Positions 16,643 to 25,365 of a DNA stretch of 60,722 nucleotides are shown here, in pieces (positions within the stretch are counted from its first letter, which is position 1; each line of letters begins with the position of its first letter). The notes under the pieces are model-generated. The model saw only the letters and a program-made list of their open reading frames with translations, was not told where the DNA came from and did no database searches. The stretch is from an uncultured Anaerolineae bacterium (GTDB taxonomy: Bacteria; Chloroflexota; Anaerolineae; Anaerolineales; Villigracilaceae). The stretch spans positions 1 to 60,722 of the forward strand of contig CAIJPN010000012.1 of assembly GCA_903822545.1 (NCBI GenBank). The letters run 5' to 3'. The position numbers and the translations under genes were made by a program.

Positions 16643-17704
16643 ATGACAAAAAGCTGGCTTAAGAGAGTCTCAGCAACCGATGTTGTCATGTGGGTGGTAA
16701 GTCTTATCATTGCCGGAATTGTTATTTACGGGAGCATCTCGTCTCTGCAAAGCGGCAAATATGATGGAAACACCTGGAAAGATTTGATTGTGTACGGGCT
16801 GACCCAGGGCAGTATTTATGCCCTGATTGCGTTGGGATACACCCTGGTGTATGGTATCTTGCGCATGATTAATTTCGCCCATAGCGAAATCTACATGAGC
16901 GGGCCATTCGCCTCGTACTTCCTGGCTAGCGCCCTGTTGACCTCCGGCTTTATGGATAAACAGCCCTGGTTGAGCCTGATACTGGTTGCCCTTTTTGCCA
17001 TGTTTTCTTCCATGGTAATAGCGGTGTCAGTCGAACGAATTGCATACCGCCCCTTACGCAAAGCGCCTCGCCTCGCACCGCTCATCACTGCCATTGGCGC
17101 ATCCTTCTTCATCCAATATGTGTTCAAAGGCCTTTTTGGCGCGGGTGTCAAAAACTACCCTGAATTGGATGTGCTTAAAGGCCAGGTGAATATATTTGGG
17201 CTGGAAATGTACCGTATTCACGTTATCGTGCTTATCTCAGCGGTTGGATTAATGGCCCTGCTCTATACCCTTGTAATGAAAACAAAACTTGGCAAGGCCA
17301 TGCGCGCAGTTTCAGAAGATAAAGATTCTGCAGCGCTGATGGGCATCAACGTTGACCAGATCATCTCAACCACGTTTGCCATCGGTGGGGTATTGGCTGG
17401 CGCTGCGGGATTCCTCTACGCCATCATGTTCCGGCAAGTTTCCTGGTATATGGGTTTCATCCCTGGCCTGAAAGCCTTCACAGCGGCTGTATTGGGCGGC
17501 ATCGGGAATATTCCGGGCGCCATGCTGGGAGGCTTGTTCCTTGGTCTAATTGAATCCATCGGCCCAACGCTTTTCCTGGCCGGTCTGGGAATTCCTGCCC
17601 CCAACCAGTTGAAGGATGTGATTGCCTTCACCTTGCTGGTGTTCATCCTCATCTTCCGTCCCACCGGCATCCTTGGTGAGCGGCTGGCAACCAAGAAGGC
17701 CTAA
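16643..17704 (+). CDS. livH: Branched-chain amino-acid ABC transporter permease LivH
   Basis: 353 aa integral membrane protein of the LivH/AraH-like permease family. Characteristic stretches are GSIYALIALGYTLVYGILRMINFAHSE split over two helices, RAVSEDKDSAALMGIN (the loop that contacts the ATPases) and GGIGNIPGAMLGG. About eight transmembrane helices are visible, plus an N-terminal extension of about 40 residues with one extra helix. GCAGGAGAC precedes the ATG. It forms the translocation pore together with LivM. Confidence 0.95.
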   Translation: MTKSWLKRVSATDVVMWVVSLIIAGIVIYGSISSLQSGKYDGNTWKDLIVYGLTQGSIYALIALGYTLVYGILRMINFAHSEIYMSGPFASYFLASALLTSGFMDKQPWLSLILVALFAMFSSMVIAVSVERIAYRPLRKAPRLAPLITAIGASFFIQYVFKGLFGAGVKNYPELDVLKGQVNIFGLEMYRIHVIVLISAVGLMALLYTLVMKTKLGKAMRAVSEDKDSAALMGINVDQIISTTFAIGGVLAGAAGFLYAIMFRQVSWYMGFIPGLKAFTAAVLGGIGNIPGAMLGGLFLGLIESIGPTLFLAGLGIPAPNQLKDVIAFTLLVFILIFRPTGILGERLATKKA

Positions 17705-17714
17705 GGAGATCGCC

Positions 17715-19397
17715 ATGCAACAGGAAAAATCCTATTTGCGTCAGGCTCTTGAACAAGGGCTGGTCGGTGGTGCAATCATCGTATTGATTGCATTGCTCGG
17801 CATTGTCGAAGCATTCAAAGAACGCTCCATTGTTGGAACTGTGCTTTCGATGGGACAAACCTTTATTATCGGCACGCAATTCCTGATAAGCTATCGTACC
17901 GCCCGAAAAGCAGGAAGTGATCAGAAAATGGCGATCACTGGCGGCGCAGTTACTGGCGCAGTCAGCGGATTGGTACTGGCATTCCTTGTACTGCTTTCGA
18001 TGTTGTTCGATTTGCGACCCGTTTTCTTGAATGCATCCCCGGCCCTCTTCAGCATCCTTGCTTTTGGCCAAAGCCAGATTGTTGGTATGGTGCTGCTGGT
18101 TGTGTTCGGTGCGGGGATTGGGGCTTTGGCGGGTGTTATTGACACCCTTGCTGTTCGCATTCGAAGCACTATTCTTCAGATTGTTGCGATCGTGGTACTC
18201 ACCGGCCTGTTGGCCGAATTGATCAAGCTGGTGCTTGGTCAATGGCCTTCCATTGGCCGCGCGATGAACTGGATGTTTGCCGGAAAAGGTTTGTCGATAA
18301 TCGGCGCGGTTGTTGTGGCACTTGTTGTTCTGGTTTACAACGTTTACCAGGCTTATGCCCCTGTCGACCCCAAGAAGAAACCATTCTTTGATGCTGAAAA
18401 CTGGCGCGGATCCAAAGGCTACGTTCGTATCGCGATCAGCGTTGCCGTTTTACTCATCCTGCCTCAGATACTCGGCGTTTATATGAGTGAAGTGCTCGAC
18501 CAGGTGGGTCTCTACATCCTTATGGGGCTGGGCCTTAACATCGTCGTTGGCTACGCTGGCCTGCTTGACCTGGGCTACGTGGCCTTTTTTGCCATTGGTG
18601 CGTATGTCGTCGGCGTAATGACCTCGCCCGAAATTGCCCCCAAATTTTTTGGCATGACCTTCACCTGGTGGGAAGCGGTTATCCCGGCAGTGTTGGTCGC
18701 CACATCTTTTGGTGTTATCCTCGGCATCCCGGTGCTGCGTATGCGCGGCGACTACCTGGCCATCGTTACCCTGGGTTTTGGCGAAATTATCCGTATCGTG
18801 GCGCTCTCTGACCTGCTCAAACCGGTCATTGGTGGATCGCAGGGTATCCAGGGTATTGCCAAACCAGCCATTGGCGGGTTTGTTTTCCAGGATCAACAAA
18901 GTCTTTACTACATCATCCTGGCAGGCGTCTTTTTAGCGGCATTCGTTGCCATCCGCCTGCGCGATTCGCGCCTGGGCCGCTCGTGGATGGCCATGCGGGA
19001 AGATGAAGATGTAGCCGAAGCCATGGGCATTCACCTGGTAACCACCAAGTTGCTGGCTTTTGCCACTGGTGCAGCTTTCTCTGGTCTGTCTGGCGCGATT
19101 TTTGCCGCCAAAATCGGCTCGATCTACCCGCACAGCTTCAACCTGATGGTTTCTATCAACGTACTGGCGTTGATCATTGTCGGCGGATTGGGCAGTATCC
19201 CTGGCGTTGTGGTTGGCTCGTTTGCGCTGGTTGGCCTGCCTGAATTGCTGCGCGAATTCGCAGACTACCGCCTGCTTGTTTATGGCGCCTTGCTGGTCTG
19301 GATGATGCTTAATCGCCGCGAGGGCTTGTGGCCCGAAGAAGCGCACCAGCGCGAGCTTTATATTGATAAAGATACGCCTGCCGACGCAGAGGCATAG
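17715..19397 (+). CDS. livM: Branched-chain amino-acid ABC transporter permease LivM, long form
   Basis: 560 aa from the ATG at 17715, which has AAGGAG seven bases upstream; the reading frame continues upstream but overlaps livH. The C-terminal 320 residues are a typical LivM (GLGLNIVVGYAGLLDLGYVAF, split; RMRGDYLAIVTLGFGEIIRI; GGLGSIPGVVVGS). The first 220 residues carry about five additional hydrophobic helices not found in short LivM proteins. The gene begins 10 bases after livH ends. Confidence 0.93.
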   Translation: MQQEKSYLRQALEQGLVGGAIIVLIALLGIVEAFKERSIVGTVLSMGQTFIIGTQFLISYRTARKAGSDQKMAITGGAVTGAVSGLVLAFLVLLSMLFDLRPVFLNASPALFSILAFGQSQIVGMVLLVVFGAGIGALAGVIDTLAVRIRSTILQIVAIVVLTGLLAELIKLVLGQWPSIGRAMNWMFAGKGLSIIGAVVVALVVLVYNVYQAYAPVDPKKKPFFDAENWRGSKGYVRIAISVAVLLILPQILGVYMSEVLDQVGLYILMGLGLNIVVGYAGLLDLGYVAFFAIGAYVVGVMTSPEIAPKFFGMTFTWWEAVIPAVLVATSFGVILGIPVLRMRGDYLAIVTLGFGEIIRIVALSDLLKPVIGGSQGIQGIAKPAIGGFVFQDQQSLYYIILAGVFLAAFVAIRLRDSRLGRSWMAMREDEDVAEAMGIHLVTTKLLAFATGAAFSGLSGAIFAAKIGSIYPHSFNLMVSINVLALIIVGGLGSIPGVVVGSFALVGLPELLREFADYRLLVYGALLVWMMLNRREGLWPEEAHQRELYIDKDTPADAEA

Positions 19398-19408
19398 GAG
19401 AGAACGCA

Positions 19409-20206
19409 ATGGACACTATTTTGCGCGCAAAAGAGGTCACCAAGCGTTTCGGCGGCCTTGTGGCAGTGAACAAACTGAACATCGATATTCGTAAGGAATC
19501 CATCTCCGCGGTGATCGGCCCTAATGGCGCCGGAAAAACTACTTTCTTCAACTGCATCACCGGCTTTTACAGCCCTGAAGAAGGCTCCATCATTTTTGAT
19601 GGAAACGAAATCCAGGGTCTTTCCACCGATGTGATTACCCGTACAGGTATTTCGCGCACTTACCAGAATATTCGCCTGTTTTCCAGCATGACAGCCCTTG
19701 AGAATGTTCTTGTTGGGCAGCATCCCCACCTGACAACGGGTTGGCTGGGCGCTGTGGCTCGTACCGGCAAATTTCGGCGCGAAGAAGCCGATGCGCTGGA
19801 AGAAGCCCGCAGGCTGTTGAAATTTGTCGGCTTGAGCAGCCTGGGCAACCAGGTTGCCCGCAATATGTCTTATGGTGCACAACGCCGTCTAGAAATGGCT
19901 CGCGCCATGGCCAGCAGACCAAAACTCCTGCTGCTGGATGAGCCTACTGCCGGGATGAACCCCAACGAAACCGAAGAAATGAATGAATTCATCCGCAAAC
20001 TGCGCGGGGAGATGGGTATCACCATCTTGCTCATTGAACACGATATGCGCGTGGTCATGGGCATCAGCGAGCAGATCAGCGTCATGGATTTTGGCGAGAA
20101 GATTGCCGAAGGCACACCGCAGGATATTCAAAATAATCCGCGTGTCATCGAAGCCTATCTCGGACGCGGCGCGGCATCTGGGCTTGAGTCCGCGAAGGCA
20201 CACTAG
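19409..20206 (+). CDS. livG: Branched-chain amino-acid ABC transporter ATPase LivG
   Basis: 265 aa cytoplasmic ABC ATPase. Walker A is GPNGAGKTT, the signature is MSYGAQRRLEMARAM (the usual Gln after YG is Ala), Walker B is LLLLDEPTAGM, and the switch His is in LLIEHDM. The characteristic LivG C-terminal tail (EGTPQDIQNNPRVIEAYLG) is present. GGAGAG precedes the ATG. It lies 11 bases after livM. Confidence 0.95.
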   Translation: MDTILRAKEVTKRFGGLVAVNKLNIDIRKESISAVIGPNGAGKTTFFNCITGFYSPEEGSIIFDGNEIQGLSTDVITRTGISRTYQNIRLFSSMTALENVLVGQHPHLTTGWLGAVARTGKFRREEADALEEARRLLKFVGLSSLGNQVARNMSYGAQRRLEMARAMASRPKLLLLDEPTAGMNPNETEEMNEFIRKLRGEMGITILLIEHDMRVVMGISEQISVMDFGEKIAEGTPQDIQNNPRVIEAYLGRGAASGLESAKAH

Positions 20207-20216
20207 GAGAGACATC

Positions 20217-20927
20217 ATGACACTGCTCGAAGTCAACAACATTCATACTTACTACGGCAATATCCATGCCCTCAAAGGGGTTTCGCTCACGGTTGAAAAA
20301 GGTGAAATCGTTACACTGATTGGCGCGAACGGTGCGGGCAAAACAACCACCCTGCGCACCATCTGCGGGTTGACCAAACCGCGCAGCGGTTATGTCAAGT
20401 TGAAAGGTGAAGACCTGGCAGAATATCCGGCCCATTCCATCGTATACAAAGGTATTTCGATGGTTCCAGAAGGACGCGGTGTTTTTGCGCGCCTGACCGT
20501 GATGGAAAACCTGGATATGGGCGCTTACTCGCGCAAAGACAACAAGTTTGACGCTGATTTTGAGCGCGTATTTACGTTGTTCCCGCGCTTGAAAGAACGC
20601 CGCAACCAGGTTTCAGGCACACTTTCTGGCGGCGAACAGCAGATGCTGGCCATGGCGCGCGCCCTGATGGCACACCCGAGCATCCTGCTGCTCGACGAAC
20701 CGTCGATGGGCCTCGCGCCCGTCCTGGTAGACCTCATCTTCGATACTATCACTGCCATCAACAAAGAGGGCACTACCATCTTGTTGGTCGAACAAAACGC
20801 GTTGATGGCCCTGTCAGTGGCGAATCGCGGCTATGTGCTCCAGACCGGGCAAATCGTCCTCAGTGACGACGCCAAGAGCCTGAAAAGCAACGAAATGGTG
20901 CAAAAAGCTTATCTTGGCATGGAATAA
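20217..20927 (+). CDS. livF: Branched-chain amino-acid ABC transporter ATPase LivF
   Basis: 236 aa. The ATG at 20217, just after AGGAGAG, is chosen over the longer frame, which overlaps livG. Walker A is GANGAGKTT, the signature is LSGGEQQMLAMARAL, Walker B is ILLLDEPSMGLAP and the switch region is LLVEQNA, all typical of LivF. It is the last gene of the operon and is followed by a strong terminator. Confidence 0.95.
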   Translation: MTLLEVNNIHTYYGNIHALKGVSLTVEKGEIVTLIGANGAGKTTTLRTICGLTKPRSGYVKLKGEDLAEYPAHSIVYKGISMVPEGRGVFARLTVMENLDMGAYSRKDNKFDADFERVFTLFPRLKERRNQVSGTLSGGEQQMLAMARALMAHPSILLLDEPSMGLAPVLVDLIFDTITAINKEGTTILLVEQNALMALSVANRGYVLQTGQIVLSDDAKSLKSNEMVQKAYLGME

Positions 20928-20951
20928 AGCCAAAATATCCAAACTATCAGG

Positions 20952-20986
20952 CGCAGAGGGTAAAATATCACCCTCTGCGTTTTTTT
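20952..20986 (+). terminator. Terminator of the liv operon
   Basis: Perfect 10-bp stem CGCAGAGGGT/ACCCTCTGCG (20952-20961/20970-20979) followed by seven Ts. Confidence 0.9.
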
Positions 20987-21004
20987 ATTTGCAGACACCA
21001 GACT

Positions 21005-21024
21005 CCAAAGTCTCCTGACTTTGG
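21005..21024. repeat. CCAAAGTC palindrome (copy 1)
   Basis: The perfect 8-bp stem CCAAAGTC/GACTTTGG with loop TCCT lies about 60 bases upstream of a translation start. The same palindrome with loop AGGA is at 38107-38126, and a relative is at 28944-28994. A half copy (CAGGAGACTTT) follows at about 21041-21052. Confidence 0.7.
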
Positions 21025-21082
21025 GAATATGACCGAAGATCAGGAGACTTTCGAGCCTGAATCGCCAACATGGAGGCCTTTC

Positions 21083-22072
21083 ATGATCATCCTCAACGCT
21101 GCTGATGTTCGTAAGGCGCTGCCGATGCGCGCCGCGATTGATGCCGTTAAACGGGCTTATGCCGCCCTTTCAGATGGCCGCGCGGAAGTGCCGCTGCGCA
21201 CCCACCTGAAAGTTGCCCCCAGCGATGGGCTGGGATTGTTCATGCCCGCTTTCGTAAGCGACAGCGCAGGTGAAGCGATGGCTGTCAAAATTGTGACGCT
21301 GTTCGACAAAAACCCGGCGCGTGGGCTGCCCTTCATCCATGCCGCTGTGCTGGTGATGGATCCGCAAACCGGCAAGATGCTTGCCATGCTGGAAGGCGGC
21401 ACGCTGACGGCCATCCGCACAGGAGCGGCCAGCGGCGCTTCGACGGAGATATTGGCGCGCGAAGACAGCCGCGTGGCGGCCATTTTTGGAGCGGGTGTGC
21501 AGGCCCGCACACAGTTGGAAGCGGTCTGCACGGTTCGAAAGATCGAGGAAGCCTGGGTTTTCGACGCGGATTCTGCCAGGGCGCAGGCGATGGCGGCTGA
21601 GGTGGCCGGGAAAGGCCCGATTACGGCAAATGTGAAGGTGGCGGCGAACCCGCAGCAGGCGCTGGAAAATGCCGATGTGGTCTGTACTGCCACAACTTCG
21701 GCAAAACCGGTTTTTGAAGATAAATTCCTGAAAACGGGAGCACATGTCAGTGGGGTGGGTTCGTACACGCCCCAGATGGCAGAAGTGCCTGTCGAAACGG
21801 TACAAAGGGCACGGGTCGTAGTCGATTCGCGCCCGGCAGCACTGGCAGAGGCTGGTGATCTCATCCAGCCGATCAATGCCGGGGTGTGGAATCCATCCCA
21901 AATCCACGCCGAATTGGGCGAAATTGTGCTGGGACGCAAAAGCGGGCGCCAATCTGCCGCTGAAATTACGTTTTTTAAGTCGGTGGGGCTGGCGGCGCAG
22001 GATGCGGCTGCCGCCCAGGTGGCGCTGGCTTATGCCGCCGAGCATGGGCTGGGGCAGGTGATTGAGTTTTAG
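21083..22072 (+). CDS. Ornithine cyclodeaminase / mu-crystallin family enzyme
   Basis: 329 aa from the ATG at 21083, which has GGAGG eight bases upstream; the frame is open further 5' but only through repeat sequence. The Rossmann motif (AAIFGAGVQARTQLEAV) and the substrate region (KIVTLFDKNPARGLP, LEGGTLTAIRTGAASG) match the OCD/mu-crystallin/alanine dehydrogenase family. Members include ornithine cyclodeaminase, ketimine reductases and pyrroline-2-carboxylate reductase. A GAGV-type NAD(P) loop is intact. It sits between the liv operon and a DAO-family flavoenzyme, so a role in amino-acid or imino-acid breakdown is plausible. The exact substrate is not assigned. Confidence 0.88.
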   Translation: MIILNAADVRKALPMRAAIDAVKRAYAALSDGRAEVPLRTHLKVAPSDGLGLFMPAFVSDSAGEAMAVKIVTLFDKNPARGLPFIHAAVLVMDPQTGKMLAMLEGGTLTAIRTGAASGASTEILAREDSRVAAIFGAGVQARTQLEAVCTVRKIEEAWVFDADSARAQAMAAEVAGKGPITANVKVAANPQQALENADVVCTATTSAKPVFEDKFLKTGAHVSGVGSYTPQMAEVPVETVQRARVVVDSRPAALAEAGDLIQPINAGVWNPSQIHAELGEIVLGRKSGRQSAAEITFFKSVGLAAQDAAAAQVALAYAAEHGLGQVIEF

Positions 22073-22120
22073 CCTGTTTTGGAGACCACAAGCGCTGCTT
22101 GTGGATGATGAAATCGGAAG

Positions 22121-22137
22121 GGGCGACCCGGTCGCCC
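22121..22137 (+). terminator. Hairpin after the OCD-family gene
   Basis: The stem GGGCGAC/GTCGCCC (22121-22127/22131-22137) is followed by TTACTATTTG, a weak T-rich tail. It may be a terminator or a repeat; a shorter hairpin (CCACAAGC/GCTTGTGG) lies just before it. Confidence 0.45.
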
Positions 22138-22207
22138 TTACTATTTGAAAATCCAGAATCCGGCAGCAGAGCTACCGGATTCCAAAAATAGATCACAGGA
22201 GCAAACA

Positions 22208-23362
22208 ATGAGTATTCCAAGCAGTGCAGATATGATTATCGTAGGCGGCGGGGTGATGGGGGCAAGCATTCTCTATCATATGGCTGCCAGGGGCGTGAAA
22301 AATGTGATTTTGCTCGAAAAGAACGAGTTTTTTGGGCAGGAAGCCACCGGACGCTGCGCCGGGGGCGTGCGTTACCAGTTCAGCACCGAGATCAACGTCA
22401 AGCTCTCGCTTGAGAGCCTGCCGATGATCGAGCGTTTCAAGGAAGATTTCGGGCAGGATGTGAATTACCGCAAAACTGGCTACCTGTTCGTGCTGACGCG
22501 CGAGAAGGATGTGGAGACTTTCCGTCATAATGTGGCGATGCAGCACAGCCTGGGTGTGATGACTGAGTGGCTGGATGGCGACGAAGTGCGCCGCCGCCTG
22601 CCGCTGATGCTCCTGGATGATGTGCTGGCGGGCACATATTACCCCAAGGATGGCATTGTTGACCCCAATAGCGTGGTGATGGGCTACATCGGTGCCGCCG
22701 GGCGGCTGGGCGGCAAGTCTTACAACAAGGTCGAAGTGACCGGGGTGCGCACGCTGGGCGGCAAGGTGCAGGGCGTGGAGACCAACCAGGGCTTCATTTC
22801 TGCGCCGGTGGTCATCAACGCTGCCGGGCCGTGGGCGGGCGAGTTGGGCCGCCTGGCCGGGGTGGAAATCCCGATCGTGCCGCTGCGGCGCCAGATCATG
22901 ACTACCAACCCGCTGCCAAAACTGCCCGCCGATTTTCCTTTCGTGCTGGATTTTGCCCAATCGCTGTATTTCCACCGCGAGGGCGAAGGCCTGCTCACCG
23001 GCATGTCCAACCCTGGGGAAAAAATCGGCTTCGACGAAAACGTCGACCCAGATTGGGAACTGGTCAACCTGGAAGCCGCCATTGCGCGCCTGCCGCTGCT
23101 CGAAAGCGCCAGCCTGGCCTCACACTGGGCTGGCCTTTACGAGAACACCCCCGACGCACACCCAATCTACGGCAGCACACCGCTGGGCGGTTTCTACGTC
23201 TGCGCCGGGTTCTCGGGGCACGGCTTCATGCACGGGCCGGTTTCAGGCAAACTGATGGCCGAAATCATTCTCGACGGCGCATCCAAAACCGTCGATGTCT
23301 CCATGCTCGACCTGGCGCGCTTCCACGAAGGCCGCCAGATCCGCGAGTATAACGTAGTGTAA
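22208..23362 (+). CDS. FAD-dependent oxidoreductase of the DAO family
   Basis: 384 aa. The ATG at 22208 follows CAGGAG. The FAD-binding motif VGGGVMGAS is at about residues 12-20, and the second FAD segment ATGRCAGGVRYQFS and the C-terminal FSGHGFMHGP are typical of the sarcosine oxidase beta / glycine oxidase / dye-linked proline dehydrogenase group. It oxidises an amine or amino acid; the electron acceptor could be oxygen or a quinone and cannot be told from sequence. It lies in the same direction as the OCD-family gene, 135 bases downstream. Confidence 0.88.
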   Translation: MSIPSSADMIIVGGGVMGASILYHMAARGVKNVILLEKNEFFGQEATGRCAGGVRYQFSTEINVKLSLESLPMIERFKEDFGQDVNYRKTGYLFVLTREKDVETFRHNVAMQHSLGVMTEWLDGDEVRRRLPLMLLDDVLAGTYYPKDGIVDPNSVVMGYIGAAGRLGGKSYNKVEVTGVRTLGGKVQGVETNQGFISAPVVINAAGPWAGELGRLAGVEIPIVPLRRQIMTTNPLPKLPADFPFVLDFAQSLYFHREGEGLLTGMSNPGEKIGFDENVDPDWELVNLEAAIARLPLLESASLASHWAGLYENTPDAHPIYGSTPLGGFYVCAGFSGHGFMHGPVSGKLMAEIILDGASKTVDVSMLDLARFHEGRQIREYNVV

Positions 23363-23367
23363 AAACC

Positions 23368-23429
23368 GCCACGGAGACGCGGAGACACGGGATTTTTATA
23401 AAACTCCGTCCTCTCCGCTTCTTTGTGGC
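23368..23429. repeat. CCACGGAGAC-type inverted repeat (copy 1)
   Basis: GCCACGGAGACGCGGAGAC on the left and CTCTCCGCTTCTTTGTGGC on the right are partly complementary around an AT-rich centre. The second copy is at 49499-49542 between hisD and hisC. It lies just upstream of the cinA start. Confidence 0.6.
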
Positions 23430-23443
23430 AAATTCGAGAGCCT

Positions 23444-24592
23444 ATGCCATCTGCTGAAATCATCACCATCGGAACCGAAATCCTGCTCGGCGAAATCGTC
23501 GATACCAACTCGGCCTTCCTCGCCCGCCACCTGCGCGACCTGAACGTGGATGTTTTCCGCACATCCACCGTTGGAGACAACACCGCGCGCATCGCCGAAA
23601 TCATCCGCGAGACGCTGGCCCGCACGCAAATCATCATCACCACGGGCGGATTAGGGCCAACGGTCGATGATCCAACGCGAGAGGCAGTTGCCCTGGCCTT
23701 TGGGCTGGAAACCGAATTCCGCCCTGACTTGTGGCAGCAGATCATCGAGCGGATGCAGCGCTTTGGCCGGGTTCCGACCGAAAACCAAAAACGACAGGCA
23801 TACGTACCCAAAGGCTCCATCGCTGTCAGGAATGCGGTCGGCACTGCCCCAGCTTTTATTGTGGAAAGCGGCGAAAAATGCGTCATCTCACTCCCCGGCG
23901 TGCCCCGCGAGATGGAGTTTTTGGCTGAAACCGAAGTTTTCCCCTACCTGCGGCAGAAATACCGTTTAAGTGGCACCATCAAAGCCCGGGTTTTGCACAC
24001 TTCTGGCATGGGCGAATCCGTTATCGATGAAAAAATCGGCGACCTGGAACTACTTGCCAACCCCACGGTCGGCCTGGCGGCGCACTATGGCGTGGTGGAC
24101 GTGCGCATCACCGCCAAAGCCGAAAGCCAGTCCGAAGCCGATGCGCTCATCGCGGGCGTGGAAAACACCCTGCGCGAGCGGCTGGGCGGCGCCATCTTCG
24201 GCGCAGATGATGAAACGCTGGAAGACATCACCCTGGCGGCGCTCCAGAAAAAAGGCTGGAAACTGGCAACCGTGGAAGTCAACACCGGCGGCGAACTTTC
24301 GCGGCGGCTGGCGCGCATCCAGGGCGCGACCTTTGCCGGGGGGCAAATCCTGCCGGGGCTGGCAGAAAACCTGAAGCTGCGCGAGACAGTCCAGGCGCAG
24401 CTTCAAACATCCGGCGCAGAAACCGGCATTGGCCTGGTATCCCGCCCCATTTCGGGCCAGCTGGAAGTGGATATTGTCGTCATCACTCCCAACGGTGGAA
24501 TCGAAGAAACGCGCGGCTATGGTGGGCATCCCAAAAACCTGGCGCAGTGGGGCGCAAACACCGCGCTGGATGCTTTGCGGCAGAAACTCTAA
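23444..24592 (+). CDS. CinA-like protein with degenerate PncC domain
   Basis: 382 aa. The N-terminal domain (AEIITIGTEILLGEIVDTN, then TTGGLGPTVDDPTREA) is the MoCF-like COG1058 domain of CinA, linked to ADP-ribose/NMN pyrophosphatase activity. The C-terminal 130 residues align with the PncC nicotinamide-nucleotide amidase, but the usual ESCTGG is EVNTGG here, so the catalytic Ser is gone. The domain is also shorter and lacks the usual TGIAGP-like stretch (GIGLVSRPI instead). I infer that only the N-terminal activity remains. The ATG at 23444 is chosen to match the family N-terminus; a start at 23423 is possible. Confidence 0.85.
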   Translation: MPSAEIITIGTEILLGEIVDTNSAFLARHLRDLNVDVFRTSTVGDNTARIAEIIRETLARTQIIITTGGLGPTVDDPTREAVALAFGLETEFRPDLWQQIIERMQRFGRVPTENQKRQAYVPKGSIAVRNAVGTAPAFIVESGEKCVISLPGVPREMEFLAETEVFPYLRQKYRLSGTIKARVLHTSGMGESVIDEKIGDLELLANPTVGLAAHYGVVDVRITAKAESQSEADALIAGVENTLRERLGGAIFGADDETLEDITLAALQKKGWKLATVEVNTGGELSRRLARIQGATFAGGQILPGLAENLKLRETVQAQLQTSGAETGIGLVSRPISGQLEVDIVVITPNGGIEETRGYGGHPKNLAQWGANTALDALRQKL

Positions 24593-24654
24593 CTGGCACT
24601 TCCCCGGGCATCTCGGATTGTCTCGTGATGCTGGGGTGCTGAAAACGAGGTAGC

Positions 24655-24828
24655 ATGATCAAAAAAGTTTTGACGAACACTTATCTGATCTCTGGTGTCA
24701 TCGTCTTTGTGTTGCTGTTGGTGCTTGGCTTATGGACAGGCTTTTCGCTCGGCGAGAGCCTGTTCGGTGCGCTGACGATTGCGGTGGTTGCCGTGGTGGG
24801 TTACTGGTGGAACGAGCATGTTTTTTAG
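24655..24828 (+). CDS. Small two-helix membrane protein
   Basis: 57 aa, starting at an ATG preceded by GAGGT. Two hydrophobic segments are present (residues about 10-29 and 36-52) with a short polar turn (GFSLGES), and a Trp-rich end (GYWWNEHVF). Codon use and a close fit between its neighbours support a real gene. Function is unknown. It begins 62 bases after cinA and ends 18 bases before the next gene. Confidence 0.6.
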   Translation: MIKKVLTNTYLISGVIVFVLLLVLGLWTGFSLGESLFGALTIAVVAVVGYWWNEHVF

Positions 24829-24846
24829 CTAAAATTTCCCCCTGAT

Positions 24847-25365
24847 ATGACAATCTCTCCAAACTCCCCGGATTCCCTGCCAACCATCCTGTGCAGAGCC
24901 TGTGGGTTGTGTTGCAGCGGTCACCTGTTTATTTGGGTGAAACTTCGTCCTGCAGAGTTGAACCCTGCCGAAGCGTTGGGCATGCGTGTTTATCGCAACG
25001 ATCCCACCCAGCGCGGATTTAACCAGCCTTGTCAGCTCTGGCAGGGACAGTGTTCTATTTACACATCCCGGCATTATCCCCATGCCTGCCGGGCCTACAA
25101 ATGCAAATTGCTTAAAGAAGTTGTATCTGAAACCCGGTCTTTGGATGATGCGTTGGCGCTTGTCATCCAGGCCAGGGGGATGATCGGGAATCTGGCAGCG
25201 CTGCTGGCCCTCCAGCCGGGTGAGAACTTCCGGGAGCGGCTGGTGTCACGTATCGAGAATCCGCCAGAAGGGGAGGAAAGCCCTGTTTTCCGGCAAAAAG
25301 CTGAAGATTTGCTGCGTTTTTATGCTGAAGTATTCGGGGTGAATGATTTGCTTTCGCCACCGTAG
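24847..25365 (+). CDS. YkgJ-family Cys-cluster protein
   Basis: 172 aa. The N-terminal CRACGLCCSG, then CQLWQGQCSIY, then CRAYKCKLL, are the spaced cysteines of the YkgJ/UPF0153 family, predicted to bind zinc or an Fe-S cluster. The second half is helical with no other motif. No Shine-Dalgarno sequence is clear at this ATG. Function in the family is unknown. Confidence 0.8.
   Translation: MTISPNSPDSLPTILCRACGLCCSGHLFIWVKLRPAELNPAEALGMRVYRNDPTQRGFNQPCQLWQGQCSIYTSRHYPHACRAYKCKLLKEVVSETRSLDDALALVIQARGMIGNLAALLALQPGENFRERLVSRIENPPEGEESPVFRQKAEDLLRFYAEVFGVNDLLSPP

Noticed and set aside
21170-22045. Long minus-strand frames opposite the OCD-family gene
   Set aside because: They mirror the codons of a well-supported plus-strand enzyme and show no motif of their own.
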